A DNA stretch of 64,000 nucleotides from Pseudomonadota bacterium. Lineage in GTDB: Bacteria > Pseudomonadota > Gammaproteobacteria > Burkholderiales > Rhodocyclaceae. The stretch covers positions 62,001 through 126,000 of the forward strand of contig QQUN01000079.1 of NCBI GenBank assembly GCA_008501585.1, written 5' to 3'. The notes under the pieces were generated by a model that saw only the letters and a list, made by a program, of their open reading frames with translations, ran no database searches and was not told the DNA's origin. A program made the translations under genes and the position numbers. Shown here piece after piece: positions 41,172 through 49,590 of this stretch. Numbering within the stretch: the first letter of the stretch is position 1; the number at the start of each line of letters is the position of its first letter.

Positions 41172-41996
41172 ATGGGCAACGCACTGTTCATTGTCTGGCG
41201 CGAAAGCGTCGAAGCGATCCTGGTGATCGCCATTCTCTATTCGTGGATCCAGGCGCGCGGCGACGGCCGCATCCGCCTGCGTCACCTGTGGCTGGGTGTG
41301 GCCGGCGGCATCGGCCTGGCGGTCGCGCTGGCCCTGGCCATGCTCGGCTTCCACTCGCAGCTGGCGGGCACCACGCTGGAGGCCTTCCAGGCCAGCATCA
41401 TGATCGTCGCGGCGCTGCTGGTGACGCACATGGTGGTGTGGATGCGCCACCACGGCCGTACGCTCAAGCGCGATCTTGAATCCGGCCTGGCCCGCGCCGC
41501 CGAAGAGACCGGCGGCCTGTCCGCAGCGCTGCTGGCGGCCATTGCCGTCGGCCGTGAAGGCGCCGAAACGGTGCTGTTCCTCTACGGCATCGTGGCCGAG
41601 AACCCCGACGGCGGCTGGCTCGACCTGATGCTCGGCGCGGCCTTCGGCGCCGGCCTGGCGGCGATGACCGCCGTGCTGTTCATGAAAGGCTCGCGCCTGC
41701 TGTCGCAGCGCGTGTTCTTCCGCATCAGCGAGGTGCTGCTGCTGTTGCTCGCCTCGGGCCTGCTGGTATCGGGGCTGGAGGGCTTCCTCAACCTGGAATG
41801 GCTGCCGCCACTGGTCGAACCGCTGTGGGATAGCGGCGCATGGCTCGAAGACAACGGCCTGCTCGGCACCTTTGCCGGCTACCGGGCGCGCCCGGCGCTG
41901 AGTGTGCTGGCACTGTGGCTGCTGTACTGGGCGGGCACACTGTGGCTGCTGCGGCCGCGGCCCACGCCGGGCGCCAAGCGCTGGAGCGCCGCATGA
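41172..41996 (+). CDS. ftrC: FTR1-family iron permease FtrC
   Basis: A 274-residue inner-membrane protein with seven helices and the two iron-transport motifs R-E-x-x-E: RESVEA near residue 10 and REGAET near residue 125. It imports iron delivered by FtrA and FtrB, as in yeast Ftr1p and EfeU. AAGGAGG lies upstream of the ATG. It overlaps ftrD by four bases (ATGA). Confidence 0.93.
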   Translation: MGNALFIVWRESVEAILVIAILYSWIQARGDGRIRLRHLWLGVAGGIGLAVALALAMLGFHSQLAGTTLEAFQASIMIVAALLVTHMVVWMRHHGRTLKRDLESGLARAAEETGGLSAALLAAIAVGREGAETVLFLYGIVAENPDGGWLDLMLGAAFGAGLAAMTAVLFMKGSRLLSQRVFFRISEVLLLLLASGLLVSGLEGFLNLEWLPPLVEPLWDSGAWLEDNGLLGTFAGYRARPALSVLALWLLYWAGTLWLLRPRPTPGAKRWSAA

Positions 41997-43375
41997 GCTG
42001 TGCCACCTCCACCGCCACACCGGCACGGCTGGCCATCTTCGGGCGCTGGATGCAGCGCCACCGTGGCCTCATCCTCGGCGTGCAGTGGGTCACCCTGTTC
42101 GCCTACCTGTTCCTGGTGGCGGTGCCGGCCTTCCTGCCGCTACCCGACAGCCAGGCACACCTGTGGGACAACCTGACCCGCTTCGCCCAGTTCGTGTTCT
42201 GGGGCATCTGGTGGCCCTTCGTGCTGGTCAGCATGATGCTGATGGGGCGGGCCTGGTGTGGCGTGCTGTGCCCCGAGGGGTTCGTCACCGAGCAGGTCAG
42301 CCGCGTCGGCCTCGGCCGGCCGGTGCCGCGCTGGATCAAATGGGGCGGCTGGCCCTTTGTCGCCTTTCTGGGCACCACGGTGTATGGCCAGCTGGTGAGC
42401 GTCTATGAATACCCCAAGGCAGCACTGCTGGTGCTGGGCGGGTCCACCGTCGCGGCCATCGCCATCGGTCTGGTGTATGGGCGTAACAAGCGCGTCTGGT
42501 GTCGGCACCTGTGCCCGGTCAATGGCGTGTTCGGGCTGCTCTCGCGCCTGGCGCCGGTCCATTTCCGCACCGACCGCGACCGCTGGGACCAGGCCGAGTC
42601 GGCCCGCGTCATCCCGGTCAACTGCGCCCCGCTGGTGGACATCCGGCGCATGGACAGCAGCGCCGGTTGCCACATGTGCGGGCGCTGCGCCGGCCACCGC
42701 GAGGCGGTCGAACTGGCCGGCAGGGCGCCCGGCAGCGAAATTGCGCGGCTCGACACCGACGATGCCAGCCCGTGGGAGGTCCGCCTGCTGGTGTACGGCC
42801 TCATCGGCACGGCCATCGGCGCGTTCCAGTGGTCGGCCTCGCCATGGTTCGTCCAGGCCAAGATGGCGGCCGCCGAATGGCTGATCGAACGCGACAGCTA
42901 CACCTTGCTGGGCGACAACGCGCCATGGTGGCTGCTCACCCACTACCCCGAAGCCAGCGATGTGTTCACCTGGCTCGACGGCCTGATGATCCTTGCCTAC
43001 ATCGGCGTGGCGGCGCTGCTCATCGGCGGCTGGATCTCGCTGTGGCTGCGCCTGGCCGGCTATCTCACCGGACGCGCCCGCGCCCATCTGCAGCTGGCCT
43101 ACGCACTGATCCCGATCGGTGGCGCCGGGGTGTTCCTCGGCCTGTCGGCGCTGACCGTGTCCCTGCTCGCCGCCGAAGGCATCGACATCGCGCACCTGCC
43201 GCTCATCCGCGGCCTGCTGCTCGGCGCCGCCAGCGTCGCCAGCCTGGTCCTCGCCGGCCGGATGGTCGCGCGCATGGCCTTGCCCGCGGCACGCAGTCAG
43301 CTGGTGATGGCCGCCTTTACCGTCGCCGGCGCCGGGGCCGTGCTGCCCTGGGTGGTGATGTACTACGTGTGGTGA
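41993..43375 (+). CDS. ftrD: FtrD polyferredoxin-type membrane protein
   Basis: A 460-residue membrane protein of the NapH/CcoG-like polyferredoxin family. Cysteine groups are WCGVLCPEG near residue 88, WCRHLCPVNG near residue 175, and CHMCGRC near residue 228; helices surround them. FtrD is proposed to re-reduce or draw electrons from the iron uptake system in ftrABCD operons. The C-terminal half has further helices and no cysteines. It is the last gene of the unit. Confidence 0.9.
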   Translation: MSCATSTATPARLAIFGRWMQRHRGLILGVQWVTLFAYLFLVAVPAFLPLPDSQAHLWDNLTRFAQFVFWGIWWPFVLVSMMLMGRAWCGVLCPEGFVTEQVSRVGLGRPVPRWIKWGGWPFVAFLGTTVYGQLVSVYEYPKAALLVLGGSTVAAIAIGLVYGRNKRVWCRHLCPVNGVFGLLSRLAPVHFRTDRDRWDQAESARVIPVNCAPLVDIRRMDSSAGCHMCGRCAGHREAVELAGRAPGSEIARLDTDDASPWEVRLLVYGLIGTAIGAFQWSASPWFVQAKMAAAEWLIERDSYTLLGDNAPWWLLTHYPEASDVFTWLDGLMILAYIGVAALLIGGWISLWLRLAGYLTGRARAHLQLAYALIPIGGAGVFLGLSALTVSLLAAEGIDIAHLPLIRGLLLGAASVASLVLAGRMVARMALPAARSQLVMAAFTVAGAGAVLPWVVMYYVW

Positions 43376-43386
43376 CACACCTTAAT

Positions 43387-43417
43387 TGCGAATGCTTCGC
43401 ATTTGCGATAATATCGC
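43387..43417. promoter_or_regulatory. Two adjacent perfect palindromes upstream of rpsD paralogue
   Basis: TGCGAATGCTTCGCA (43387-43401) and GCGATAATATCGC (43405-43417) are both perfect palindromes separated by three bases. The first resembles a Fur core; the second, with an AT centre, resembles a Zur-type or generic operator and overlaps a possible -10 (GATAAT). They stand about 160 bases before the rpsD ATG and 12 bases after the ftrD stop. Nothing else is seen in the 202-base gap. Confidence 0.55.
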
Positions 43418-43577
43418 GATCCGGTCGCGACAGCGCGTCGCCACCGGAACAGCCCGCCACCCGCCACCCCGCGGGAAGCCAGCCACGCCGCCAGGGAGTC
43501 GGCCCGCTTCCCGCCGCACAACGCGACACGCCGTCTCCCCCGTGCCTGCCCGCAGGCTCCGACACCAAGGAGATGTC

Positions 43578-44192
43578 ATGTCCCGTTTCACCGGCCCGCG
43601 CGTCAAGGTCATGCGCGCCCTGGGCACCGAGTTGCCCGGCCTGTCCCGCAAATCCATCGGCGACCGCCCCCACCCGCCCGGCCAGCACGGCGCACGCAGC
43701 AACCGGCGCAAGTCCGACTACGGCCTGCAACTGATCGAGAAGCAGAAGCTGCGCTTCAACTACGGCCTGACCGAAACCCAGATCCGCCGCCTGTTCCGCG
43801 AAGCCAAGCGCGACAAGGGCCCGACCGGCGAGAAGCTGCTCGAACTGCTCGAATCACGGCTCGACAACGCCGTCTTCCGAGCCGGATTTGCCCCCACCGG
43901 CATCGCGGCCCGCCAGCTGGTGCGCCACCGCCATGTGCTGCTCAACGGGCGCTCGGTGAACATTCCGTCGATCCGCGTGCGCGTCGGCGATGTCATCACC
44001 CTCACCCTCAAGGCCCGGCAGATCGGCATCGTCGTCGCCAGCCTCGCCGAACCCGCTCTCACCCGCCCCGAATGGCTGGGCTGGAACGACAAGGACGCCG
44101 CCGCCACGGTCGTGCGCCTGCCCGAGCCCGACGAAGTGCCCTTCCCGGTCAATGTGCAGGACGTGGTCGAATACTACGCGGTGCGCATGTGA
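43578..44192 (+). CDS. Ribosomal protein S4 paralogue without cysteine
   Basis: A 204-residue S4-family protein with the N-terminal block PGQHGARSNRRKSDYGLQLIEKQKLRFNYG and the S4 RNA-binding domain LLELLESRLDNAVFRAGFAPTGIAARQLVRHRHVLLNGR. It is the full length of S4, but it is not in an rpsM-rpsK-rpsD-rpoA operon; its neighbours are an iron importer and small hypotheticals. It contains no cysteine, whereas the usual betaproteobacterial S4 has Cys near residues 9 and 31. AAGGAG lies five bases before the ATG. It is probably a second copy used under special conditions. Confidence 0.9.
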   Translation: MSRFTGPRVKVMRALGTELPGLSRKSIGDRPHPPGQHGARSNRRKSDYGLQLIEKQKLRFNYGLTETQIRRLFREAKRDKGPTGEKLLELLESRLDNAVFRAGFAPTGIAARQLVRHRHVLLNGRSVNIPSIRVRVGDVITLTLKARQIGIVVASLAEPALTRPEWLGWNDKDAAATVVRLPEPDEVPFPVNVQDVVEYYAVRM

Positions 44193-44449
44193 GCGCCGCC
44201 GACCTGCGCCCCGACGCCCTGCCCGGCTACGAGCGCCAGCCCGAGCTGGCACTGGTGGCCGCGCTGCAGCTGGTCACCCGCTATTCGAGCACGCGCAACC
44301 CGCGCCTGGCCGAAGCGGTGGTCGGCCAGCTGCGCGCCATTGCCGGCGACCCGCGCATTCCCGCCGTCGTCCAGCAGTGCGCCTCGCGCATCCTGGGCGA
44401 CTGGCAGATGCTGGCGCTCGGCGGCACGGCGCGACGGCATCCGCACTGA
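44189..44449 (+). CDS. Hypothetical protein coupled to rpsD paralogue
   Basis: An 86-residue protein starting at GTG 44189, overlapping the S4 stop (GTGA). It is predicted all-helical: LPGYERQPELALVAALQLVTRYSSTR and PRLAEAVVGQLRAIAGDPRIPAVVQQCASRILGDW. I do not recognise the family. Tight coupling to the S4 paralogue suggests a linked role or at least co-expression. Confidence 0.65.
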   Translation: MSAADLRPDALPGYERQPELALVAALQLVTRYSSTRNPRLAEAVVGQLRAIAGDPRIPAVVQQCASRILGDWQMLALGGTARRHPH

Positions 44450-44536
44450 CCGGGCGCGGGTTCGCCGGACGGTTGCGCAAAGCGTCGGAAAATTCCCTAC
44501 AATGCGCGCCAACAGAACGACGGACCCGCTCCCGCC

Positions 44537-45025
44537 ATGGAAAAACTCTTTGAACGTCTGATGTACGCCTCGCGCTGGCTGCTCGCGCCCATCTATCTGG
44601 GCCTCAGCCTGGCGCTGCTCGCCCTCGGCCTGAAGTTCTTCCAGGAGGTCTTTCACGTCCTGCCGCATGTCTTCGAGACGGCCGAGACCGACCTCATCCT
44701 GCTCGTCCTCTCGCTGATCGACATGGCGCTGGTCGGCGGCCTGCTGGTGATGGTGATGTTCTCCGGCTACGAGAATTTCGTGTCGCAACTGGACATCGGC
44801 GACGAGGCCGAAAAACTCAACTGGCTGGGCAAGATGGACTCATCGAGCCTCAAGAACAAGGTGGCCGCCTCGATCGTGGCGATCTCCTCGATCCACCTGC
44901 TCAAGGTGTTCATGAACGCGAGCAACCTCGATGCCGAGAAGCTGCTGTGGTACGTGATCATTCACCTGACCTTCGTCGTCTCGGCCTTCGCCATGGGCTA
45001 TCTCGACAAGATCACCCGCCACTGA
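44537..45025 (+). CDS. UPF0114 (YqhA) family membrane protein
   Basis: A 162-residue membrane protein with four helices: [54 protein letters not shown], and two more near the end ([31 protein letters not shown]). These are hallmarks of the YqhA/UPF0114 family, whose function is not established. It overlaps the next gene by one base (TGATG), so 44537-45725 reads as a three-gene unit. Confidence 0.9.
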   Translation: MEKLFERLMYASRWLLAPIYLGLSLALLALGLKFFQEVFHVLPHVFETAETDLILLVLSLIDMALVGGLLVMVMFSGYENFVSQLDIGDEAEKLNWLGKMDSSSLKNKVAASIVAISSIHLLKVFMNASNLDAEKLLWYVIIHLTFVVSAFAMGYLDKITRH

Positions 45026-45258
45026 TGCCGACCACCGCCTTCCGCCAGGCCCCGCTGCGCCATGTCGATGACGCCGAGGCCCTGGTGGTCGCGGTCCGCG
45101 GCGAACTCGACACCCGCCGCCTCACGCTGCGCCCGCCGCCGCCCATCCCCGACACCTGCTGCGGCCGCGGCTGCAATGGTTGTGTGTGGGAAGGCTATTT
45201 CGCCGCCCTGGTGTATTGGCGTGACGACGCCTGCACCCTGATCGAGAACCACGCCTGA
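45025..45258 (+). CDS. Oxidoreductase-like small cysteine protein
   Basis: A 77-residue protein with the motif DTCCGRGCNGCVWEGYF near residue 44, matching the small oxidoreductase-like domain found alone in bacteria and in some mitochondrial proteins. The four clustered cysteines could bind a metal or an iron-sulfur cluster. The function is unknown. It is coupled on both sides by one-base overlaps to the UPF0114 and TPR genes. Confidence 0.75.
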   Translation: MPTTAFRQAPLRHVDDAEALVVAVRGELDTRRLTLRPPPPIPDTCCGRGCNGCVWEGYFAALVYWRDDACTLIENHA

Positions 45259-45725
45259 TGCCCCGCCAGCCCACCGCACTGACCGACGCCGAGGCCGCCG
45301 CCGAACGCGGTGACCACACCACCGCCCTGCGCCTGCTCAAGGCCGCCGCCGCCGAGGCCCCGGCCGACACCGCCATCGCCTACCGGCTTGGCGCCGAGTA
45401 TGCACATCTTGAACTCTTCGACGCCGCCGAAGCCGAGATGACCCGCGCCCTCACCGGTGCGGAGCACCCCGTCGCCCGCTTCCATCTGGGCTTGCTGCAG
45501 ATCACCCGCGGTCGCTTCGACGAGGCGCTGGCCACCTGGCAAGCGCTCGACGCCCTGCCTGACACCCATGCGCTGCGCCGCTACAAACAGGCCTTCGAAC
45601 ACCTCGCGCAAGACGCCTTCGGCCCCGCCCGCGAGCGGCTGCAGGCCGGCCTGGCGGCCAGTGGCAGCGCCCCCGCGCTCGACCGCGACATGCGCCGCCT
45701 GCTCGACAGCCTGCCGCCGGGCTGA
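45258..45725 (+). CDS. Tetratricopeptide-repeat protein
   Basis: A 155-residue soluble helical protein with about three TPR-like units: DAEAAAERGDHTTALRLLKAAAAEAP, YRLGAEYAHLELFDAAEAEMTRALTG and FHLGLLQITRGRFDEALATWQALDALP. It has no signal peptide. TPR proteins act as scaffolds, and the partner is unknown. It ends ten bases from the convergent dehydrogenase gene. Confidence 0.8.
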   Translation: MPRQPTALTDAEAAAERGDHTTALRLLKAAAAEAPADTAIAYRLGAEYAHLELFDAAEAEMTRALTGAEHPVARFHLGLLQITRGRFDEALATWQALDALPDTHALRRYKQAFEHLAQDAFGPARERLQAGLAASGSAPALDRDMRRLLDSLPPG

Positions 45726-45735
45726 GGCCGCCCGA

Positions 45736-47115
45736 TCAACGCGCGGCGAAAATCCGCCCCGGGTTGAGCAACTGCTTGGGATCAAGCGCCTGCTTGAGCG
45801 CGCGCATCATGCCGATCTCCACGTCGCTGCGGCACACCCCCAGCCAGTCCATCTTTTCCGTACCGATGCCGTGCTCTGCCGACACCGACCCGTGCCGGCG
45901 GCGCAAGGGGCCGTACACCGCGGCGTCACCCTCGGCATGCGCGGCCCCCTCGACCTCCGGCTGAACAAACAGGTGCAGGTTGCCGTCGGCCATGTGGCCA
46001 AACACGATGCAGCGCGCCTGCGGCCAGCGCTCGGCGATATGGGTGCGCACCTCGTCGACATAGGCGGTCATCTCGCGAATCGGCAGGCTCACGTCGTACA
46101 GGAAGGTGGTGCGCCCATGCAGCATGGCCTCGAAGTTCTCGCGCAACTCCCACAGCGCGCGGCGCTCGCTCTCCGACTTGGGCACCACGGCATCGACGAT
46201 CAGCCCGGCCTCGAAGGCGTCTTCGAGCAAGCGCTCGAAGCGCGCGGCATCGGCCGCCGCATCCGCCCCCTCGGCCTGCAGCATCACGTAGAACGGGTAG
46301 TCGCGGCCCATGGGCGCGCGGTGTCCGCCCGCCTCGGTCGCTGCCTGGAAGTACTCGTTCCACATCACCTCGTAGGCGCTCAGCGTGCCGGCCAGGTCGC
46401 GCTGCATGCGCGAGAGCAGCGTCGTCACCTGGTCGAACGATTCCAGCGCCACCAGGGCTGCATTGCAACTGCTCGGCAAGGGGTGCAGCCGCACCACCAC
46501 GCGAGTGACGATGCCCAGCGTCCCCTCGGTGCCGATCATCAACTGCTTGAGGTCATACCCCGCGTTGTTCTTGAGCATCTGGTTCATGCTCGAGAGCACC
46601 GTGCCGTCCGCCAGCACGGCCTCCAGCCCCAGCACCAGCGCACGCATCATGCCGTAGCGCAGCACGTTGATGCCGCCGGCGTTGGTCGCCACATTGCCGC
46701 CGATGGTGCAGCTGCCGCGGGCGCCGAGGTCCAGCGCAAACAGCAGATCCTGCGCCCGCGCCGCCTCCTGCAGCGCCTGCAGCGTCACGCCGGCCTGCAC
46801 CGTGGCCGTACCGCCAACCGCGTCGATCCCCTCGATGGCGTTCATCCGTTCGAGCGACAGGATCACCTCCCGGCGGGACGCCACCGCGCCCTGTACGCAG
46901 CCGGTCAGGCCGCCCTGGGTGACCACCGGCTGATCGAAGCGATGGCAGATCGCCAGCGCCGTGCTCACCTCGGCGGTACTGCGCGGGCGCAGCACCGCGA
47001 GCGCCTGGGTCGGTGCCGCGTCCCAGTAGCTGGTGGCCCGGTCGGCCACCGCCGCGCCGTGCATCACCACGTCCTCGCCCAGGGCGTCGATCAAGGCCTG
47101 CAATACGTCGCTCAT
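45736..47115 (-). CDS. FAD-linked 2-hydroxyacid dehydrogenase (GlcD/D-2-hydroxyglutarate type)
   Basis: A 459-residue flavoprotein of the VAO/PCMH family. The FAD-binding half has VTQGGLTGCVQGAV, RGSCTIGGNVATNAGGINVLRYG and MIGTEGTLGIVT; the C-terminal half has IVFGHMADGNLHLFV with the metal/substrate histidines and SAEHGIGTEK. It oxidises a D-2-hydroxyacid such as glycolate, D-lactate or 2-hydroxyglutarate; which one cannot be told. AAGGAGACAG precedes the ATG at 47115. No GlcE or GlcF partners follow. The divergent GntR gene is the likely regulator. Glycolate use would fit an autotroph, but this is only a guess. Confidence 0.88.
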   Translation of the reverse strand: MSDVLQALIDALGEDVVMHGAAVADRATSYWDAAPTQALAVLRPRSTAEVSTALAICHRFDQPVVTQGGLTGCVQGAVASRREVILSLERMNAIEGIDAVGGTATVQAGVTLQALQEAARAQDLLFALDLGARGSCTIGGNVATNAGGINVLRYGMMRALVLGLEAVLADGTVLSSMNQMLKNNAGYDLKQLMIGTEGTLGIVTRVVVRLHPLPSSCNAALVALESFDQVTTLLSRMQRDLAGTLSAYEVMWNEYFQAATEAGGHRAPMGRDYPFYVMLQAEGADAAADAARFERLLEDAFEAGLIVDAVVPKSESERRALWELRENFEAMLHGRTTFLYDVSLPIREMTAYVDEVRTHIAERWPQARCIVFGHMADGNLHLFVQPEVEGAAHAEGDAAVYGPLRRRHGSVSAEHGIGTEKMDWLGVCRSDVEIGMMRALKQALDPKQLLNPGRIFAAR

Positions 47116-47207
47116 CTGCTGTCTCCTTCCCCCGGCCGTGTCGTTCGTTGCCGCACGCACCGGCCTGAACTTGTATGATAGGTTGAACAAAACTTATAAC
47201 ACCAAAC

Positions 47208-47939
47208 ATGCCACAACACCATCCGCCCAAGACACCCGCCGAGACCGCAGCCCCCACCACCCGGGTCGACAGCGCCATTCGCGCCATCACCGACTACATC
47301 CATGGTGAGGGGCTCAAGGTGGGCGACCGGCTGCCCAGTGAAGCGGCGTTTGCCGAATCGCTCGGCGTCAGCCGCACCGTAGTGCGCGAAGCCTTCAAGT
47401 CGCTGGCAGCCATGCGCATCATCGAGATGCACGCGGGCCGGCGCGCCCGGGTCGGGGGTTTCGATGCGTCGGTGATGGCCTTGTCGCTCACCCACGCCCT
47501 GCGCACCGAGCAGATCAACGCGCCGCAGATGTGGGACGCTCGCCGGGCGGTGGAGATGCGCAGCGTGGCGCTCGCCGCCATGCGGCGGACCGACGCCGAG
47601 GCCGCCGCCCTGCTCGAGCAGGTGGCGCAGATGCGCGACTGCGTGGACGATCTGGCACGCATGACCGAACTGGACATCGCTTTTCATGTCGCCATCGCCG
47701 ACGCCAGCCGCAACCCCTTGTTTTCCGTACTCGTCGGCTCGCTGAGCAGCGCCATCCGCGAAACCAACCCCATGGTGTGGCGTCACCGGCGGGACAACGA
47801 GACGCGGCGGGATGTCGTCGAGGCGCACGCCGCCATTGCCCAGGCCATCGCAGACGGCGACCCGGACGCGGCCTGCGCGGCACTGGCCGCGCATTTTGAT
47901 CTGGCCGCGCGGGCGCTGGCGACGGCGGGGTTCAACTAG
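47208..47939 (+). CDS. GntR/FadR-family (FCD) regulator
   Basis: A 243-residue regulator with a winged helix-turn-helix at about residues 20-75 (GDRLPSEAAFAESLGVSRTVVREAFKSLAAMRI) and an FCD effector domain with metal-ligand residues in ELDIAFHVAIADASRNPLF. It is transcribed divergently from the FAD-linked dehydrogenase across a 92-base AT-rich spacer (47160-47205) that includes ACTTGTA and ACTTATA direct repeats, a plausible operator. It probably represses the dehydrogenase until a hydroxyacid is present. Confidence 0.92.
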   Translation: MPQHHPPKTPAETAAPTTRVDSAIRAITDYIHGEGLKVGDRLPSEAAFAESLGVSRTVVREAFKSLAAMRIIEMHAGRRARVGGFDASVMALSLTHALRTEQINAPQMWDARRAVEMRSVALAAMRRTDAEAAALLEQVAQMRDCVDDLARMTELDIAFHVAIADASRNPLFSVLVGSLSSAIRETNPMVWRHRRDNETRRDVVEAHAAIAQAIADGDPDAACAALAAHFDLAARALATAGFN

Positions 47940-48017
47940 CTTCGCTCGACGGCGCGGCGCGCCGGGTCGGGGGTGCCGTAGATCCTATGAGCGAAGCGAG
48001 TCGGCTGCAAAGCCGCC

Positions 48018-48626
48018 TCAGCCGAGAAACACCGGATCCGAAAACACCAGGGTGCCATCCGGACGCGCCAGCAGGTTGCCCTCGCTGAGGATGTCGGGCA
48101 TCACCTGGTAGGCCTCGATGAACACCGCCAGCGCCCGCAGCGCGTCGTGCAGGCTGCCGACCACCGTGGCCGGGGGCGATTCGATCAGGTCGAACAAGGC
48201 CATGCGCCCCATGTCGGGGCCGAGGTTGGCCCATTTCTGGCAAGCCACCCAGTAGGCCTCGGTGAGCGCGTCGGCCGCCGCCGCAGCGGGCGAGCCGGCA
48301 ACAATCGGGAAAAGGCGCTCCATATCGAGCAGATGGAGCAGATGGCCGCTCGAGGCGCGGCCGATGACGCCGTGGTCGTGGTGAATCCGCGGAAAATGCC
48401 GCCCCTGAGGGCGATCGTCCGCGGTGTAGTAGAAGTAGTCTGCCGGCGAGCTGACCAGCTTGAACACCCGCCGGCCATCGCCCGCATCGAGTACAACGCT
48501 GTACTCGCCCCGGCCGATCTCGTCCAGCCCGTCGAGCAGCGGGTGAGGCGGAACCGCATCGGCAAAGAGGATCTCTGCACGGCCAAAGCGCGCGCGGGCG
48601 CAGGCCGTGCCGGCATCGGACGGCAT
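48018..48626 (-). CDS. Hypothetical protein with kinase-like features
   Basis: A 202-residue protein. IGRGEYSVVLDAGDGRRVFKLV resembles a glycine-rich loop with the ATP-binding Lys of the protein-kinase fold, and ILSEGNLLARPDGTLVFSDPV resembles the catalytic and metal-binding loops (N...D) of the same fold, but the total is short and HxD is missing. It may be a degenerate kinase-like protein; I cannot name a family. It lies ten bases after fabI on the same strand, so it may be co-transcribed. Confidence 0.6.
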   Translation of the reverse strand: MPSDAGTACARARFGRAEILFADAVPPHPLLDGLDEIGRGEYSVVLDAGDGRRVFKLVSSPADYFYYTADDRPQGRHFPRIHHDHGVIGRASSGHLLHLLDMERLFPIVAGSPAAAAADALTEAYWVACQKWANLGPDMGRMALFDLIESPPATVVGSLHDALRALAVFIEAYQVMPDILSEGNLLARPDGTLVFSDPVFLG

Positions 48627-48635
48627 GCCGAAAGT

Positions 48636-49415
48636 CTAGCCGACGATGTTGTACCCCGCGTCGACAAAATGGACCCCGCCGGTGATCAGCCGCCCCGCAT
48701 CCGACACCAGAAAGGCGGTCAGTGCGCCGATGTCTTCCGGCGTGACCAGCGAGTGCATGGGCGCGCGCTCGATGGCCGAGGCCATCAGGTCGTCGAAACG
48801 GGCAATGCCCGAGGCGGCGCGGGTCATCAGCGGGCCGGGCGACACGGCGTTGACGCGGATGTTCTTGGGGCCCAGTTCGCAGGCCATGTAGCGCGTCGCC
48901 GCTTCGAGCGCGGCCTTGCACAGGCCCATCACCCCGTAGTTGGCGATGACCTTCTCCGACCCCAGGTAGGTCATGGTGATGAGCGAGCCGCCACCGGCCT
49001 TTTCCATCAGCGGCTCGACCATCTTCGCCATGCGCACGAAGGAGTGGGTCGACACATCCATGGCCACCGCAAAGCCATCGGCCGAGGTGTCGACCACCCG
49101 GCCGTGCAGGTCGTCGCGCTTGGCGAAGGCCATGCTGTGGATGGCGAAGTCGAGCTTGCCGAAGTGCTCGGCAATCTTCGCCTGCACCTCGTCCATGGTC
49201 TCCGGCCGGGTCACGTCGAGGGCATACACATGCTCGACCCCCAGGCGATGGATGACCGGCTCGATGAAGGCGCGGGTCTTGTCGTTCTGATAGGTGACAA
49301 CCAGCTTGGCGCCCGCCTCGACGCAGGATTCGGCCACACCGGTCGAGATCGATTTCTCGTTGGCAATCCCGGTGATCAGCCCCACTTTTCCGCTGAGATC
49401 GACAATTGCTTGCAT
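48636..49415 (-). CDS. fabI: Enoyl-ACP reductase FabI
   Basis: A 259-residue short-chain dehydrogenase of the FabI type. The NAD site is GLITGIANEKSISTGVAESC, the catalytic pair is in TYLGSEKVIANYGVMGLCKAAL (Tyr-x6-Lys), and RVNAVSPGPLMTRAASGI is the flexible substrate loop. It reduces trans-2-enoyl-ACP in the last step of each fatty acid elongation cycle and is the triclosan target. The start at 49415 gives MQAIVDLSGK; an upstream ATG would add 20 unmatched residues. The AT-rich 175-base spacer upstream should hold its promoter. Confidence 0.94.
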   Translation of the reverse strand: MQAIVDLSGKVGLITGIANEKSISTGVAESCVEAGAKLVVTYQNDKTRAFIEPVIHRLGVEHVYALDVTRPETMDEVQAKIAEHFGKLDFAIHSMAFAKRDDLHGRVVDTSADGFAVAMDVSTHSFVRMAKMVEPLMEKAGGGSLITMTYLGSEKVIANYGVMGLCKAALEAATRYMACELGPKNIRVNAVSPGPLMTRAASGIARFDDLMASAIERAPMHSLVTPEDIGALTAFLVSDAGRLITGGVHFVDAGYNIVG

Positions 49416-49590
49416 TCCAGGCTCCCTTGAACACGTCTGATTTCTGCGACGCACAATGCCAAGCCGCCGCAACATGACTCAATTAGACGGCCAATTCTGG
49501 CGGCCATTGAATAACTTTTCATGACATATTGCTCTAAATTTTTGCAATGCAGCAACCGTAAGTTAAAGTGAACGCGACAGGAGGCCGCCC

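Noticed and set aside
43578-44192. Start of a ribosomal protein/alpha operon
   Set aside because: No rpsM, rpsK, rpoA or rplQ is adjacent; the neighbours are iron uptake and hypothetical genes.
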